This document shows, piece after piece, positions 11,430 through 23,096 of a stretch of 64,000 bases of DNA. The position numbers and the translations under genes were made by a program. The stretch is taken from assembly GCF_018143015.1 (NCBI RefSeq), contig NC_054748.1:13196967-13260966 (forward strand), in the 5' to 3' direction. The DNA is from Lytechinus variegatus (lineage: Eukaryota; Echinodermata; Echinoidea; Temnopleuroida; Toxopneustidae). Every line of letters starts with the position of its first letter. Position 1 is the stretch's first letter. The notes under the pieces are model-generated. The model did not search any database and had not been told where the DNA came from. It saw nothing but the letters and a program-made list of their open reading frames with translations.

Positions 11430-11998
11430 AGATCAAGTCCACCTCAGAAAAATGTTGATTTGAATCAATAGAAAAAAATCAGACAAGTAAAATTTCATCA
11501 AAATCGGATGTAAAATAAGAAGTTTTTGACATTTCAAAGTTTCGCTTATTTTGAACAAAATAGTTATATGAACGAGCCAGTTACATCCAAATGAGAGAGT
11601 CAATGATGCCACTCACTCACTATTTCTTTTGTTTTTTACTGTTTGAATTATACAATATTTCAATTTTTACGAATTTGACGATTATGACCTCCTTGCTTGA
11701 ACCACAAAAAATGTTAAAATAATGGAATTTAATGTGTTCAGAGAGGAATGAAAATTTATTTCACATGACAATGACGAGAAAATAAAAATATTTCATATTT
11801 CATATAATAAAATACAAAAGAAATAGTGAGTGATTTCATCTGTTCCATCATTTGCATACCGACCGAGATGTGAATATAACTGTTTGTGAAATGAAGCGAA
11901 ACTCTAAAATGTCATAACATGAATTTTTCAGTGTTATATGCTTGTTTAATTTTTCTCTTTTTATTTAAATCAAGTTTTTGTTGGGGTGGACTCGTCCT
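11430..11998. mobile_element. 569-bp TTAA-flanked MITE, second family
   Basis: TTAA at 11426-11429 and 11999-12002 flank inverted ends reading GATCAAGTCCACCTCAG and GGGGTGGACTCGTCC. Inverted homology extends inward. It is a different family from 9653-10234 with the same target preference. A half copy is at 98-258. Confidence 0.8.
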
Positions 11999-12030
11999 TT
12001 AATTTTGGGCGACGTATCGTTGGTATTCAT

Positions 12031-12297
12031 CACTGTAGTAATCACTGTGTAATCTTAGATCTATTTGTGTAAAATTACAGAAAATTGGTGTTTGGTGTAT
12101 GTAATATTACATATTTATTGTAATAAAGCTGCTTTCCTCCTTCTTGAAACACACCTGTTCTGTAGAATTGTAAAAAAAAAATTGTAAACAATCTTTCCTG
12201 TTATAACAATTTACAAAATGATTTTACTAGTTCTTTTTGTAAAATCGTATTTTTTTTTCTTCTTCTGTAAGATCTTCTGTTTTTTTTATAACAGTGC
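12031..12297. mobile_element. MITE related to 22302-23096 pair
   Basis: Shares with the elements at 22302-22597 and 22813-23096 the blocks TTGGTGTTTGGTGTATGTAA, ACCTGTTCTGT and a T-run followed by AACAGTG at the right end. The left end (CACTGTGTAATC) is eroded. No coding capacity. Confidence 0.65.
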
Positions 12298-12458
12298 ACT
12301 GGATGCCCATTAACCATGGATGTTTACAGCCATCCTTACAAAAATCATTATTATCACGATTGCCAATAGTTCATGTGTAAAGGGGAAAAAACAAAAGTTC
12401 TTTACTTGACTAATGGAGGTGTTGGAAGAATACATCCAATTACAAACTGAGTAGGTCT

Positions 12459-12720
12459 ACACTCTTTTTTAAATATACATGAATCATCTTTTTTTCTTGT
12501 ATTTTTTTTTAGGAATTGGTCAAACTTGTCCCGTATTTGAAAAAAAGGTTTCAATACAGGTTCTTTACGTGCTCAAGGACCGTAAATGGTTCTATATTGA
12601 ACCTAAAATGTTTTTTTTTTCAAAAATGGCTATTTACAGCCCCTCAGGAAACTTTTAAAGGTTCCAAATACGGGACAAGTATAGAACCATCTAAGAAAAA
12701 TGGTCGTTTACGAAGAGTGT
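12459..12720. mobile_element. 262-bp MITE with internal inverted blocks
   Basis: Ends ACACTCTTTTTT and GAAGAGTGT are inverted. Inside, CAAACTTGTCCCGTATTTG near 12527 is inverted against CAAATACGGGACAAG near 12664, and GGTTCTATATTGAACC is a palindrome. The 100-codon frame across it is a by-product. Confidence 0.65.
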
Positions 12721-13395
12721 GGGCAATATATAAATGCGAATATTACAAAGAACGTTGTTTTTTAATTGAACACAAATCATCTGCAAATTTGCGTTTAAAC
12801 AAAAGTACTCGTATTTGATATAGAACGTGAGCGTATTAAGATTTGTAAAATGCACTATGCGCAGATCAGCAAGGCGTTGTACTTAGGACTGCTCCTCAAC
12901 CTGCGACAGTTACAGCCTTTCTAAAGCGATGATAATTGCTATGAAGTATACCGGATAATCGTCAAATTGTCAATTTTTCCAAAAAACGGACTAGCAATTC
13001 AACCATTTGGTTTTACTATCGATTCTTTGTAAATATGGCAGAATAATATATTTGAAGATATCCAGTGACTTTTCTTCGTAAAGATTATTATCTTTATTTT
13101 TAGAAAATCCTTTTAACGCTTTTACCTACAAATTTGGTGGCTACAAATTACAGAGTTAAAGGGACAAATATTATATCTCCCAAAATCATTCAACTTTGTC
13201 CATGCTTGAAAATCTCGATTTCATTTGTTTTTATTTCAAATAAAAATTAATGCATATTATGCCTATATACACTACAAGTTCGGACTGGGGTAAGTTGAGC
13301 CAAATAGCATGGGGCAAGTACGTCACTGAGAACAGCATGCGTGTCTAGAGCAACTGCGGAGTAAAACCCCTATTTACTCAATTTACGTACAAGCT
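12721..13395 (+). other. Probable 5' region of the LINE
   Basis: No gene of its own. Because ORF1 starts at 13396, some of this is likely the 5' untranslated region and internal promoter of the LINE, but I see no boundary signal and no target duplication. Confidence 0.35.
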
Positions 13396-14472
13396 ATGAG
13401 CTACAAATTCGACCAGAAACGTGCTAGTAATACAAACAAGCAATATCAACTTCGACCGAGGAGCAAGAAGTCTGTAATTGCCCCGAAAACTGTAACCAAA
13501 ATGGCGTCAGTCTCAACGCCAACACAGAACCAGAAGCTGGATGTACACCACGCCGGAACCACCCCGTCCGTGAAGGTAAAGCATGCCGCTATCAGAACTG
13601 AACCAGGAAGTGCCACGCCCGCGAATTCCGACATAGCAGCTCAGGGGGCTATACCGCGCTCGAATGCACGCATGAGCCAGCACGGAGAAGCGGTTTCGGC
13701 CAGTATGCTTACTGCGATATCGCAAGCAGTTAAAAGTGCTGTAGCGGAATCAAATTGTGAGATTAACCAGAAATTAGATAAAGTTCTACGGGATATTGCT
13801 TATTTTAGATCAGAGTTGGATGCTACTAATAAAGCGGTAGCTGAGCTACAGGTTTCCGTCAATGATACATCGGAAAGGATCTCTGTCGTCGAAACTACCA
13901 CCATTCCAGATGCCATCGCTGCAAGCAGACAAATGGTTGCAGATCTCGAACAAAAGTTGCTTCAACAGGAAATTCACCTAAGGAAAATGAACCTCCTGTT
14001 TTATGGTGTAAGTCAGAAAAAAGATGAAGACGTCTATGTAGAATCTACTAAAGCAATCGCCGACCTACTAAACATATCATATGATGATGCCGAGAAAATT
14101 CCAATTTCTAACGCACACCGCCTTCCGACTGCTCGCACTCCTAGAAGCGCCTCTAATTCTCCAGATCCTATAATCATCAGATTTTCCAGGATGGCTGATC
14201 GAGATGAAATCCTGAAGGCATTCGAGCACCCTGATTACGCTCGTCGTCGACAACGAGTAAGCGACCAGGAAAGTGCTGGAGCTCGACGACTTATCACCGT
14301 ACGGTCAGATCTTCCACCATCGATGAAGCGCGAAAGAGGTCGACTGTCCTCCATTGCTTACACTCTCAGGAAAGAGAAGAAACTAATGACAGAAATTAAA
14401 GTCGTTAACACATCGGTCACTCTTCAAGTTAAACGAAACAGAGAGGACGCCTGGACATCCTGGGTCGAATAG
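13396..14472 (+). CDS. LINE ORF1 protein, coiled coil plus RRM
   Basis: This intact 358-residue frame looks like an L1-type ORF1 RNA chaperone, which coats element RNA in the cytoplasm. Residues 1-100 are basic and rich in Ser/Thr/Pro. Residues about 105-200 form a heptad-rich coiled coil (KLDKVLRDIAYFRSELDATN, then AVAELQVSV, then VADLEQKLLQQEI). An RRM-like domain follows, with NLLFYGV as the first strand and IIIRFSRMADRDEILKAF as a later strand-helix. A basic C-terminal domain (SDLPPSMKRERGRL) ends it. The start is the first ATG after an in-frame stop region. It precedes ORF2 on the same strand but is separated from it by about 4 kb of tandem repeat, so membership in one element is likely and not proven. 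Confidence 0.8.
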   Translation: MSYKFDQKRASNTNKQYQLRPRSKKSVIAPKTVTKMASVSTPTQNQKLDVHHAGTTPSVKVKHAAIRTEPGSATPANSDIAAQGAIPRSNARMSQHGEAVSASMLTAISQAVKSAVAESNCEINQKLDKVLRDIAYFRSELDATNKAVAELQVSVNDTSERISVVETTTIPDAIAASRQMVADLEQKLLQQEIHLRKMNLLFYGVSQKKDEDVYVESTKAIADLLNISYDDAEKIPISNAHRLPTARTPRSASNSPDPIIIRFSRMADRDEILKAFEHPDYARRRQRVSDQESAGARRLITVRSDLPPSMKRERGRLSSIAYTLRKEKKLMTEIKVVNTSVTLQVKRNREDAWTSWVE

Positions 14473-14539
14473 GTAAATATTTTTGTCAGATTTGATACAT
14501 AAACCCAATTCATGATTCATTCACTTACATGACCAAGTC

Positions 14540-17500
14540 ATGTAGTTTACCATCATTAATCTCAACTTCGCACAATATGTTAATCACTTGAACTCACCTG
14601 ATATGTAGCAACCGTTTCCTCATCTGGATAATATATCTTGCTGTGATGCAGTATAGACTTATCAAATCGATATTCTAATATATATACTGGATATTGTTCG
14701 CAAAGATGAGCCTGTCGCGAATGGATGCAGGCTATTAACCACAACCATGACAACCATGAGGCAATTTAACTTCTCCATCTTGTACAGTTATGCTTTAGTT
14801 TGTTAACAATCCCCTCGTAGTATACTGCGGATTGATAACATCCAAGATCTTCCTGATATATTTAGCAATTACCAAGGCCTTATTGTGATGCAGAACATAT
14901 CATCCACAAGATTTTATTGAAATATATACTTGATATAATCGTAGATTTCACATTCTGGACCTTGTGGTGAAATAGTATTCACTGCTCGCAAGATCTAGTT
15001 AGAATTCCTTTTTACATTGTTAACAGCATATATCTACCTCTTATGCAGTATATATATTGTTCATAAGATTCGAAGTATATACTGTAAATTGTTAACCAAT
15101 ATCATATGTGAAGCTGCATATACGATCACATGATCTGTCTGGAATATTAGGAATACCTTTAAATCGTTGACATCCCAGCCCATAACCTATCGTGATGCAG
15201 TATTGTTCACAAAATCTGACAGGAAAAACATGTAAATTACAAACGACCAATAACTTAAAAAATTGTAATTTGCAAATAACCAATAACTTTCTGTGATCAC
15301 GACGATGCATATATATTGTCCACAAGATCCGGCTGGAACACACTGAAAATTAATAACAACAAATACCTTTTCAGATGCAGTATATAGCTCACAAGATCCT
15401 CATGATGATACAGTATATAATGTTACCAAAGTCTGATTAGAATGCACTGCAAATTGTGAACAACCAATATCTTTACTCTGATGCATATATATTATGCACA
15501 TAATCTATTCCGAATTCTAAATTATCAACAATCAATATCTTAATTTTAGGCAGCATGTATTGCTCACAAAATCTGATTGGAATAAATTGTTATCGCTAAC
15601 AACCAATAACCTATTGCGATCATGATATTACAGCGTATATTGTTCGCTAGATCTGGTTGGAAAACATTGGAAACTGTTAGCAATCAAAATCATATATGAT
15701 GCTGTATATTTTGCTCACAAGATCTGATTGGAATAAATTGTAAATTGCCAACATCCAATAACTCATTGAGAACATGATAATGGATTGAACCTTGTTTCAC
15801 AAGATCTTATTGTAATAGGCTGCCAATTGTCAAAAACCAATACCTTGTTATGATCACAAGATTTGATAGGAATATGTAATTGTAGATTGATCACAATCTG
15901 TACCTCATGGTGATATAGTATTTATTGTTCACTTGATTCGAGTGGAATACATTGCTAATGGAATATATATTGTTCACAACATTTGTAAAATATACTGTAG
16001 ATTGCAAACGACCTGCAGCTTATTGTGATGCAGTATATTTGTTCACATGATGTGATTAGAATATCTTCAACCTGTTGACAACCTAACCTATATCGTATTG
16101 TGATACAGTATTTATTGTTCACAAGATCTGATTGGAATAAGTTACAAATTGCAAACAACCAATAACGTATTGTGATTACGAAGATGCAGACCACCTTGTA
16201 CACATGATCCGAATAGAATCATAAATTGTGAAGAACAAATATCTTATTGTTAGGCAGTATAATGTTGACATGATTTGGTTGAGGCACATAGAAAATTATC
16301 AACAACCAATATCTTTTTGTGATGCAGTATACATTGCTCACAAGATCTGTCTGTTAACAATAAAATATTCTATAGTGATCATGATTTTATAGTACATAAC
16401 GCCAGAAAAAAAAATCTGATTAGAATACACTGCCAATTGTGAACAATAAATATCCTATTGTCATGATTGTGATGCAGTATATATTGCTAACAAGATCTCA
16501 TTGGATACAAAAATTACAAACAACCAATAACTTATTGTGATCACAATAATGTAGTACACTTTGTTCACAGGATCTGAATGGAATTGTAAATTATCTTTCT
16601 GGGCAGTATATGCTGTTGTTCACAGGATCTAGTTGAGATATAATAAAAACATATTAACAACCAATTTCTTTTGTGATACAGTATATATTGCTCACAAGAT
16701 ATGTTTGTTGACAACAAATATTCTATTGTGATCCTGACCATGATACAGTATATAATGTTCTCAAAATCTGACTGGAATGCACTGCAAATTGAGAACAACC
16801 TATATATTTTGTGTTGCATTGTATATTTCTCACAAGATTTGTTTGGATTAAATTGTAAACTGTTAACAAGCAATATTTTATTGTGATGCGGTATATATTG
16901 TTTACAAGATTTAATAGGAATATAGGGTTAATTATTAAAAGCAAATATCCTATTATGATAACGATGATGTTGAATACGCTGTTGACAAAATCTGATTGGA
17001 AATTGATAACAACCAATATTTTATTGCGATACAATATATATTGTTCACACGATGTAACTGTAATATTCTTTAAACTATGACTAGCCTACGTCTTTGTAAT
17101 GCAAATTATACTCACCATACCAATATCTGGTTAAAATACTTTGCGGATTGATCTCATCTGTAATGTCATGAAACAGACCATTGTAGATTGATCCCAACCA
17201 GCTTCCTGTTGTGATGAGATATGCTTTGCTCACAACTAAGATCTTATTGTAAAATAACTATAGATTAATCATTATCAAAATTTCTTGAAAATGCAGTATG
17301 ATCGATCAAAACTGACACTGCAAATGTGCTACATGTTGTTCGCAACGAGATTCTCGCTGCGAGCATCATGCAGTACATCGTTAATAACAGTATACTAATC
17401 ACAACCAAGATATGATCAAGATGTAGCTTAAATTATCCATTACCAAGATCTTATTATTAGACTGTTCACAACCAGAATCTTGTTGTGCAGTAATGCTCAC

Positions 17501-17950
17501 AACCAACAATCTAAATCAAATATGCTTCACATTTTTGACAACCAATATCTTGTTTTGATGTATAATTTTGCTCAACAGATCTGATTGGAATATATTGCAA
17601 ATTAATTGCAACCAAAGTTGTAATGGAGTTTACATCCAAGATCTCACTGAAATACCATCTCGATAGATCACAAAACTAGATGATGCATTGTCGTCTGACC
17701 ACAAACAAATTATATGGTAATTGTATTCACTAGCAAGAGATTATCAATGAACATTCTTTAATCACAAATATGATCCTATTTCTTTTGCATTGTCAATTAG
17801 TCAAAACTAAGACTGTATTGCAAGATTTTGCAAATTGATTAAATTCTAACCTAACTATATTTTATTAAATCATAAACCAGATATTGCCAAACCAATTCGT
17901 ACTATGATGAATCAAATCACATTCTGTAAAATTTTAGTTTAAATTGCATG
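14540..17950 (+). repeat. Degenerate ~75-bp tandem array between LINE ORFs
   Basis: A degenerate unit built of GTTCACAAGATCTGATTGGA, then a stretch like AAATTGTTAACAACCAATA and TATTGTGATGCAGTATATAT recurs at about 70-80 bp spacing. Clear anchor copies are near 15206, 15319, 15560, 15713, 16118, 16330, 16562, 16757 and 16980. Roughly forty units fill the space, most decayed at the edges. The short hydrophobic frames on both strands are by-products. The array occupies almost all of the spacer between ORF1 and ORF2. Confidence 0.8.
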
Positions 17951-18476
17951 TAAAGATATGCTGGGCCAAGTAGGTCCATACACTTGCTTTAGCTATTTTT
18001 TTTCTTAAGAAGCAACTTGCTCTCTCTCCCATGGGGTATCCGCAGTTTATATTATTTCAGTTTTACACTTTCTCGTTCTCTGTTGCATTTGTTGCCTTCT
18101 TTGTTGACTCATCTTTTTTTCTTGGTTTGTTTTGTTTTGTTTTTTAGTGTGCATTAGTCTGTCTACATCATCATTCTTTTATCTTATTCTTTTACATTCT
18201 AAGACCACCCCTGTTCCTCCTCCCCCTCCCCCCCCCCCCCTCTCTCTCTTTCTCTCTCTTGGCTTTGATTTGTTAAGTGTTGCGAGCATCATCTTGTCTT
18301 TCAATTTCTTGTGTGACCGTCATTCACCACCGTTGTTTCTGTTTCCACTACATATTTCTTTCCTCTGTCGTCTTCACCGTTCACTACTCCTCTATCAACG
18401 AGAGTACGAACAATGTCTCATTTGATTTCAATACTGGCAATTATTCTTTTCTACAGGTTTTAATTCCTAGCACTCA
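17951..18476 (+). other. Pyrimidine-rich leader before LINE ORF2
   Basis: C- and TC-rich sequence (18217-18260 includes CCCCCTCCCC and CTCTCTCTTTCTC) immediately before ORF2. No coding signature. It could be inter-ORF leader sequence. Confidence 0.4.
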
Positions 18477-21400
18477 ATGGCCAGTGTGGATAACAATTTC
18501 GCTTTTAACTCTTTAACAGATGACGAACTATTTGAATTGTTTAGATCTCCTCCCACTATTGTAACCCCCACATATTCTTCAGGTACATATGATAATTTCA
18601 TTGCTGATGCCATCAGTTCATCGGCTGAAGAGCTGCAATTTGACTTTGATCACAATGACCCGGCACATACTTCCCTTTGTAAATACGTAACCGTTTCCCA
18701 ATTTAATGATATTGTTAAGAATTTTTATACCAATACATTCTCCCTACTTCATTTAAATATAAGAAGCTTGAGCAAGCACTTCGATGACTTACAATTGATA
18801 CTGAATAACCCATCACCACAACCTATGTCTATAATAGGTCTTACAGAGACGTGGCTATCCCAGGACACTAACCTTCCATTTTCCTTAAACAACTATAGCT
18901 TCATTAACAAAAACAGACAGGGTAGGACAGGTGGAGGCGTTGCTCTGTACGTTCATCATAGTTTTCGCTACTCTATCCATGAAAATATTTCAATTGTCAA
19001 TGACTTTATTGAATCTCTTTTTATAGAAATTGAAATCACCGGCGCCAGGAATGTAATTGCAGGTGTCGTTTATCGACCTCCAAATTCTAATGCAAATGAC
19101 TTTACCTCGTATTTATCTGACCTGTTAAATTGTCCCACTTTTACCAACAAGGATTGTTTTATTATGGGGGACTTCAATATAAATATACTGAAATTTACAA
19201 ACAATAACATTGCACACGAGCTTGTTGAAACTTTCTTAGCGGCCTCTTTCCTACCACTTGTGTCCAAACCAACTCGTGTCGCAAACTTATCTGCTACGCT
19301 AATTGACAACATCTTCTCTAATATTATACCTCATCCTGATTCATGCATAATTTTGTCCGATATTACAGATCACTATCCAATTATGACTTCTTACAAATTA
19401 GCACAACCGTCCTTTCGACAAGGTGCTTGTTCCTCAAGACGTAGCGTCAATTTAGGCAATTTAAACAGATTAAGTACAAGTCTTGAAAATATGGATTGGT
19501 CTTGTATTTATGACATAGAAGAGGTTAACTCTTGTTACGATAAATTTTGCGATTTGCTTTTAGGTCAATTTGACATTCACCTTCCTAAAAGGAGAAATGA
19601 CAAGATGAATTATAAAAAGTCCCCTAGACTACCTTGGATCTCAAAATCCATACTTCGCTCAATTAATCGAAAAAATAATCTTTATTATAAATATAAAGCA
19701 AAAGGAACAGAAAATGCCAAATTGAAATACACATCTTATAAAAACACTTTGACTAAAATCATTCGTGTTGAAAAGAAAAGATACTTCGAAAATAAATTAC
19801 AACTACATAAACATGATATGCAAAACACTTGGAAAATTCTCAAGCAAGCTATGAATGTCTCAGAAAATAAAGATGTTATTTCAGAAGTTAAATCAAACAA
19901 CGAGATTATTCAACAGCCCCTCAACATCGCTAATATATTTAATGACCATTTTTCATCGATCGGAAACCGCCTTGCTATGGATATAGCGCCCTCATACAAA
20001 CAATTTACCGAATTTCTTGGTACACCCAATCCAAATTCAATATTTTTGACCCCGACATCCCCTTATGAAATTATGGATATTGTCTCTAATCTTGATAATA
20101 AAAGAAGCTCCGGTTATGATGATATCAATAACGTTATACTTAAAACTATAATTCCATATATTGTTGATCCTCTTGCTTACATTTTCAATTTGTCTTTACT
20201 TCATGGACAAGTTCCTGACTCCATGAAAATTGCAAAAGTCATTCCCATTTATAAGAAAGGAGATAGACTGAATATTAACAATTATCGACCTATCTCCCTA
20301 CTACCATGTCTTTCTAAAATTCTGGAGAAACTCATATATACTCGAACGATTAAATTTTTGAATGATAACAACGTTTTTTCAAATTTCCAGTTTGGTTTTA
20401 GAGAAAAGCACAGTACAATTCACGCCTTATTATCCTTTGTTGAAAAAGTTGCTCATGCTGTCGATAAATCTTCACACATGGTCGGTATTTTCCTGGATTT
20501 CTCCAAGGCCTTCGACACTATTAATCATGACATCCTACTTCATAAATTATGGCATTATGGCATACGTGGGAAGGCCTTGGAGTGGTTCAGGAATTACCTC
20601 TCTAACAGAAAACAATTTGTTTTTCTTAATGACCATTCCTCCAATTTGTGTAATATTAATTGTGGTGTGCCACAAGGAAGTATTCTGGGACCCCTCTTGT
20701 TCATTTTATATATAAATGATTTTTGCAGAGCATCTGACATTTTATCTTTCATTATCTTTGCTGATGACACAAATCTATTCTTCTCTCACAGTGATCCGCT
20801 TACACTTGTTAACATAATAAACTCCGAATTAACTAATATTTTGAATTGGATCAGAGCTAACAAATTATCAATTAACCTTCAAAAAACTAAATATATTTTA
20901 TTCAGTAATACCATAGATTCCTTACCTTTTGACATTTTTATTGAAGATTTCCGATTGGAAAGTGTTACCTCAATTAAATTTTTGGGAGTTCATGTAGATA
21001 ACAAACTCTCCTGGAAATGCCATATTGATAAAATTTGCAAAACAATATCCCGAAATATAGGCATCATAAATAGGTTGAAAACGTTTATTCCTGTTACTTC
21101 TCTACTTACATTATATTCTTCTCTTATACTACCATACATCAACTATGGGATCCTTGTTTGGGGCAATACCCATCAAAGTTTACTTAACAAAATATTATTA
21201 TTACAAAAAAAAGCCCTTCGTATTATTTCATTCTCGCACCCCCGTTCTCACACTGATCCGCTTTTCCTTGATTACAAAATTTTAAAGGTTCAAGACTTAT
21301 ACCAATTTCAGCTTGGGCAGTTTATGTTTATGTATAAAAATAGTATGGTTCCTTTAGCATTTAATCATTTGTTTTCTCAAAATAACAATTTTCATAGGTA

Positions 21401-21587
21401 TCCTACCAGGCAAGCCGATAACTTTCATCTGCCTATCTTAAGAACTCGTTTTGCGCAAAATACTTTTATTTTCACCGCCCCCAAATTTTGGAATTCACTC
21501 CATAAAGATGTTCAACAGGCCCCCTCTATCCACTCCTTTAAGAGAAAACTAAAAATAATTCTTTTACTGTCTTACCAAAGTAATTAA
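18477..21587 (+). CDS. LINE ORF2: APE endonuclease and reverse transcriptase
   Basis: This intact 1036-residue frame encodes the nicking endonuclease and RT used in target-primed reverse transcription. The N-terminal APE-type endonuclease shows LLHLNIRSL, the metal-binding Glu in GLTETWL, VYRPPN, GDFNIN near residue 230, LIDNIFSN and the Asp-His pair in SDITDHYP, so its active site appears complete. The RT shows PIYKKGDRLNINNYRPISLL, LDFSKAFDTINH, GVPQGSILGPLLFILYINDF and the catalytic FADD near residue 760. The C-terminal region has the LTLYSSLILPYINYG and LLLQKKALRI blocks and lacks an RNase H or CCHC finger. It belongs to the CR1/L2/Jockey-like group; I cannot name the clade. Nothing in the frame is broken. 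Confidence 0.93.
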   Translation: MASVDNNFAFNSLTDDELFELFRSPPTIVTPTYSSGTYDNFIADAISSSAEELQFDFDHNDPAHTSLCKYVTVSQFNDIVKNFYTNTFSLLHLNIRSLSKHFDDLQLILNNPSPQPMSIIGLTETWLSQDTNLPFSLNNYSFINKNRQGRTGGGVALYVHHSFRYSIHENISIVNDFIESLFIEIEITGARNVIAGVVYRPPNSNANDFTSYLSDLLNCPTFTNKDCFIMGDFNINILKFTNNNIAHELVETFLAASFLPLVSKPTRVANLSATLIDNIFSNIIPHPDSCIILSDITDHYPIMTSYKLAQPSFRQGACSSRRSVNLGNLNRLSTSLENMDWSCIYDIEEVNSCYDKFCDLLLGQFDIHLPKRRNDKMNYKKSPRLPWISKSILRSINRKNNLYYKYKAKGTENAKLKYTSYKNTLTKIIRVEKKRYFENKLQLHKHDMQNTWKILKQAMNVSENKDVISEVKSNNEIIQQPLNIANIFNDHFSSIGNRLAMDIAPSYKQFTEFLGTPNPNSIFLTPTSPYEIMDIVSNLDNKRSSGYDDINNVILKTIIPYIVDPLAYIFNLSLLHGQVPDSMKIAKVIPIYKKGDRLNINNYRPISLLPCLSKILEKLIYTRTIKFLNDNNVFSNFQFGFREKHSTIHALLSFVEKVAHAVDKSSHMVGIFLDFSKAFDTINHDILLHKLWHYGIRGKALEWFRNYLSNRKQFVFLNDHSSNLCNINCGVPQGSILGPLLFILYINDFCRASDILSFIIFADDTNLFFSHSDPLTLVNIINSELTNILNWIRANKLSINLQKTKYILFSNTIDSLPFDIFIEDFRLESVTSIKFLGVHVDNKLSWKCHIDKICKTISRNIGIINRLKTFIPVTSLLTLYSSLILPYINYGILVWGNTHQSLLNKILLLQKKALRIISFSHPRSHTDPLFLDYKILKVQDLYQFQLGQFMFMYKNSMVPLAFNHLFSQNNNFHRYPTRQADNFHLPILRTRFAQNTFIFTAPKFWNSLHKDVQQAPSIHSFKRKLKIILLLSYQSN

Positions 21588-22303
21588 TTAGTTTGTATAT
21601 TTTTAGTACTATCTAAGCATTGCTATTTTTGATTTTTTGATTTTATTGTTTACTTCTGCAATTACATCATTCTGCAATTACATCTATTGAGTCACACTCT
21701 CGTTGATCCACGTTTGTACTCTCGGTCTTGCCCCCCCCCCTTTATCTCTCTCTTTTTCTGACCCTCTCTCTCCATATTATCTGTGTCTGTCTGTCTGTGT
21801 GTGTGTGTGTGTGCATCCATCTCTCTCCCTCCCCCTCCCTACTTATCTTTGCCCTTTCTCTCTCCCTCTCGCTCCCCTTTCAGTACTTTATTCCTTCTCT
21901 CTTCCCTCTATTCTTTATCATGTCTGTTTTCTTTTTAGTTTTTAGTATCGTCCTGTATCTCTGTCATCTTTTTATCATTTCTCGCTATCACTCACCATCT
22001 TGTTATTATTTCCAATATTCTATTTTAACTTATTGTATTTACTCCTGCGAATGAGCCCCATTTCTCAAATGTTTGATATACTTTCTTAGGGGATCCACGC
22101 TCTACAAGCAATGCTTTTTAGTGGATCCCCTCATTTCCATATCAGATTCTGTTAAAACTGTTTTACAAATATTTTGTAACTTGTAATTGATTTGTAATCA
22201 TTGTTATCACATTTCATTTGTTTCTGTCTATATTTATAATGTATGTTTGATTTGTATTTGCTTGTAATGTTGATAATGGAAATGGAAATAAACTTGAAAC
22301 TTG
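21588..22303 (+). mobile_element. LINE 3' untranslated region
   Basis: Begins after the ORF2 stop, passes through a pyrimidine-rich stretch and a GT run (21797-21812), and ends in GGAAATGGAAATAAAC then TTGAAACTTG. The end matches truncated copies at 10620-10720 and 56268-56465, which supports it as the true 3' end. Confidence 0.75.
22088..22131 (+). other. Stem-loop in LINE 3' UTR
   Basis: AGGGGATCCAC at 22088-22098 pairs perfectly with GTGGATCCCCT at 22121-22131 around a 22-nt loop. The truncated copy at 56413-56457 keeps the stem (with a changed base and a bulge). It may be the RT recognition structure; that role is an inference. Confidence 0.65.
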
Positions 22304-22597
22304 TTAGAAAATTTATCTTTAAAATAAAAGAAGTTCCTGCAGTAGAGTATCGAGAACACCTGTAATCTTACCAGATTGCGTAATCTTACATTATCATGTA
22401 AAATTACAGGAAATTGGTATTTGGTGTATGGAACCTTACGAATTTCCTTAAATAAAACACCCTTTTCCCCCTTTTTAAACAGACCTGTTCTGTTAAATTG
22501 CAGAAAAATTCCTGTTTTATGAATTTACAGAATGATTCTGTTATTGCTTTCTGCAAAATGTTCTTTTTTCTGTAAAATTGTCTTTTTTAACAGTGTA
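22302..22597. mobile_element. MITE, AACAGTG-ended family, copy 1
   Basis: About 90 percent similar by eye to 22813-23096 along its length (AAAAGAAGTTCCTGCAG, then CACCTGTAATCTTACCAG). The right end is TTTTTTAACAGTGT. The left end (TTGTTAGAAAATTT) is an eroded form of CACTGTTAAAAAATTT and abuts the LINE tail. Confidence 0.75.
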
Positions 22598-22812
22598 CAT
22601 TTTCCACTTATCAAAACCACAAAGTTCATATCATATTTTCCACACCATAGAAGCTCTAGGACAAATTGTAGTATAGTATTTATTTTCCGTATAAAAAAAC
22701 ACACAAAAATGAAAACGGATGGATAGCCCATATTCAGTTAAGTCGATATAACTATACTGTTCTTCCATGGGGTCCACATACAATAAAAAGTAAACACGTA
22801 TGAAAGAAGCAT
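22598..22812. other. Spacer between two MITEs
   Basis: No gene or repeat recognised. Confidence 0.4.
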
Positions 22813-23096
22813 ACACTGTTAAAAAATTTATCCTTAAACTAAAAGAAGTTCCTGCAGCAGAGTCTCGAGAACACCTGTAATCTTACCAGATTGCGTAATC
22901 TTACAGGAAATTGGTATTTGGTGTGTGTAATCTTACAAATTTCCTTAAATAAAACATTCTTTTCCCCTTTTTCTAACAGACCTGTTCTGTTAAATTGCAG
23001 AAAAATTCCTGTTTCATGAATTTAAAGAATGATTCTGGTATTGCTCTCTGCAAAATCTTTTATTTTTCTGTAAAATCAGGGTTTTTTAACAGTGTA
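22813..23096. mobile_element. MITE, AACAGTG-ended family, copy 2
   Basis: Inverted ends CACTGTTAAAAAATTT and GGTTTTTTAACAGTG. The interior matches 22302-22597 and more weakly 12031-12297. No coding capacity. Confidence 0.8.

Noticed and set aside
14540..17080. Hydrophobic frames of 60-100 codons on both strands
   Set aside because: Products of the AT-rich 75-bp tandem repeat, with no conservation between units in frame.
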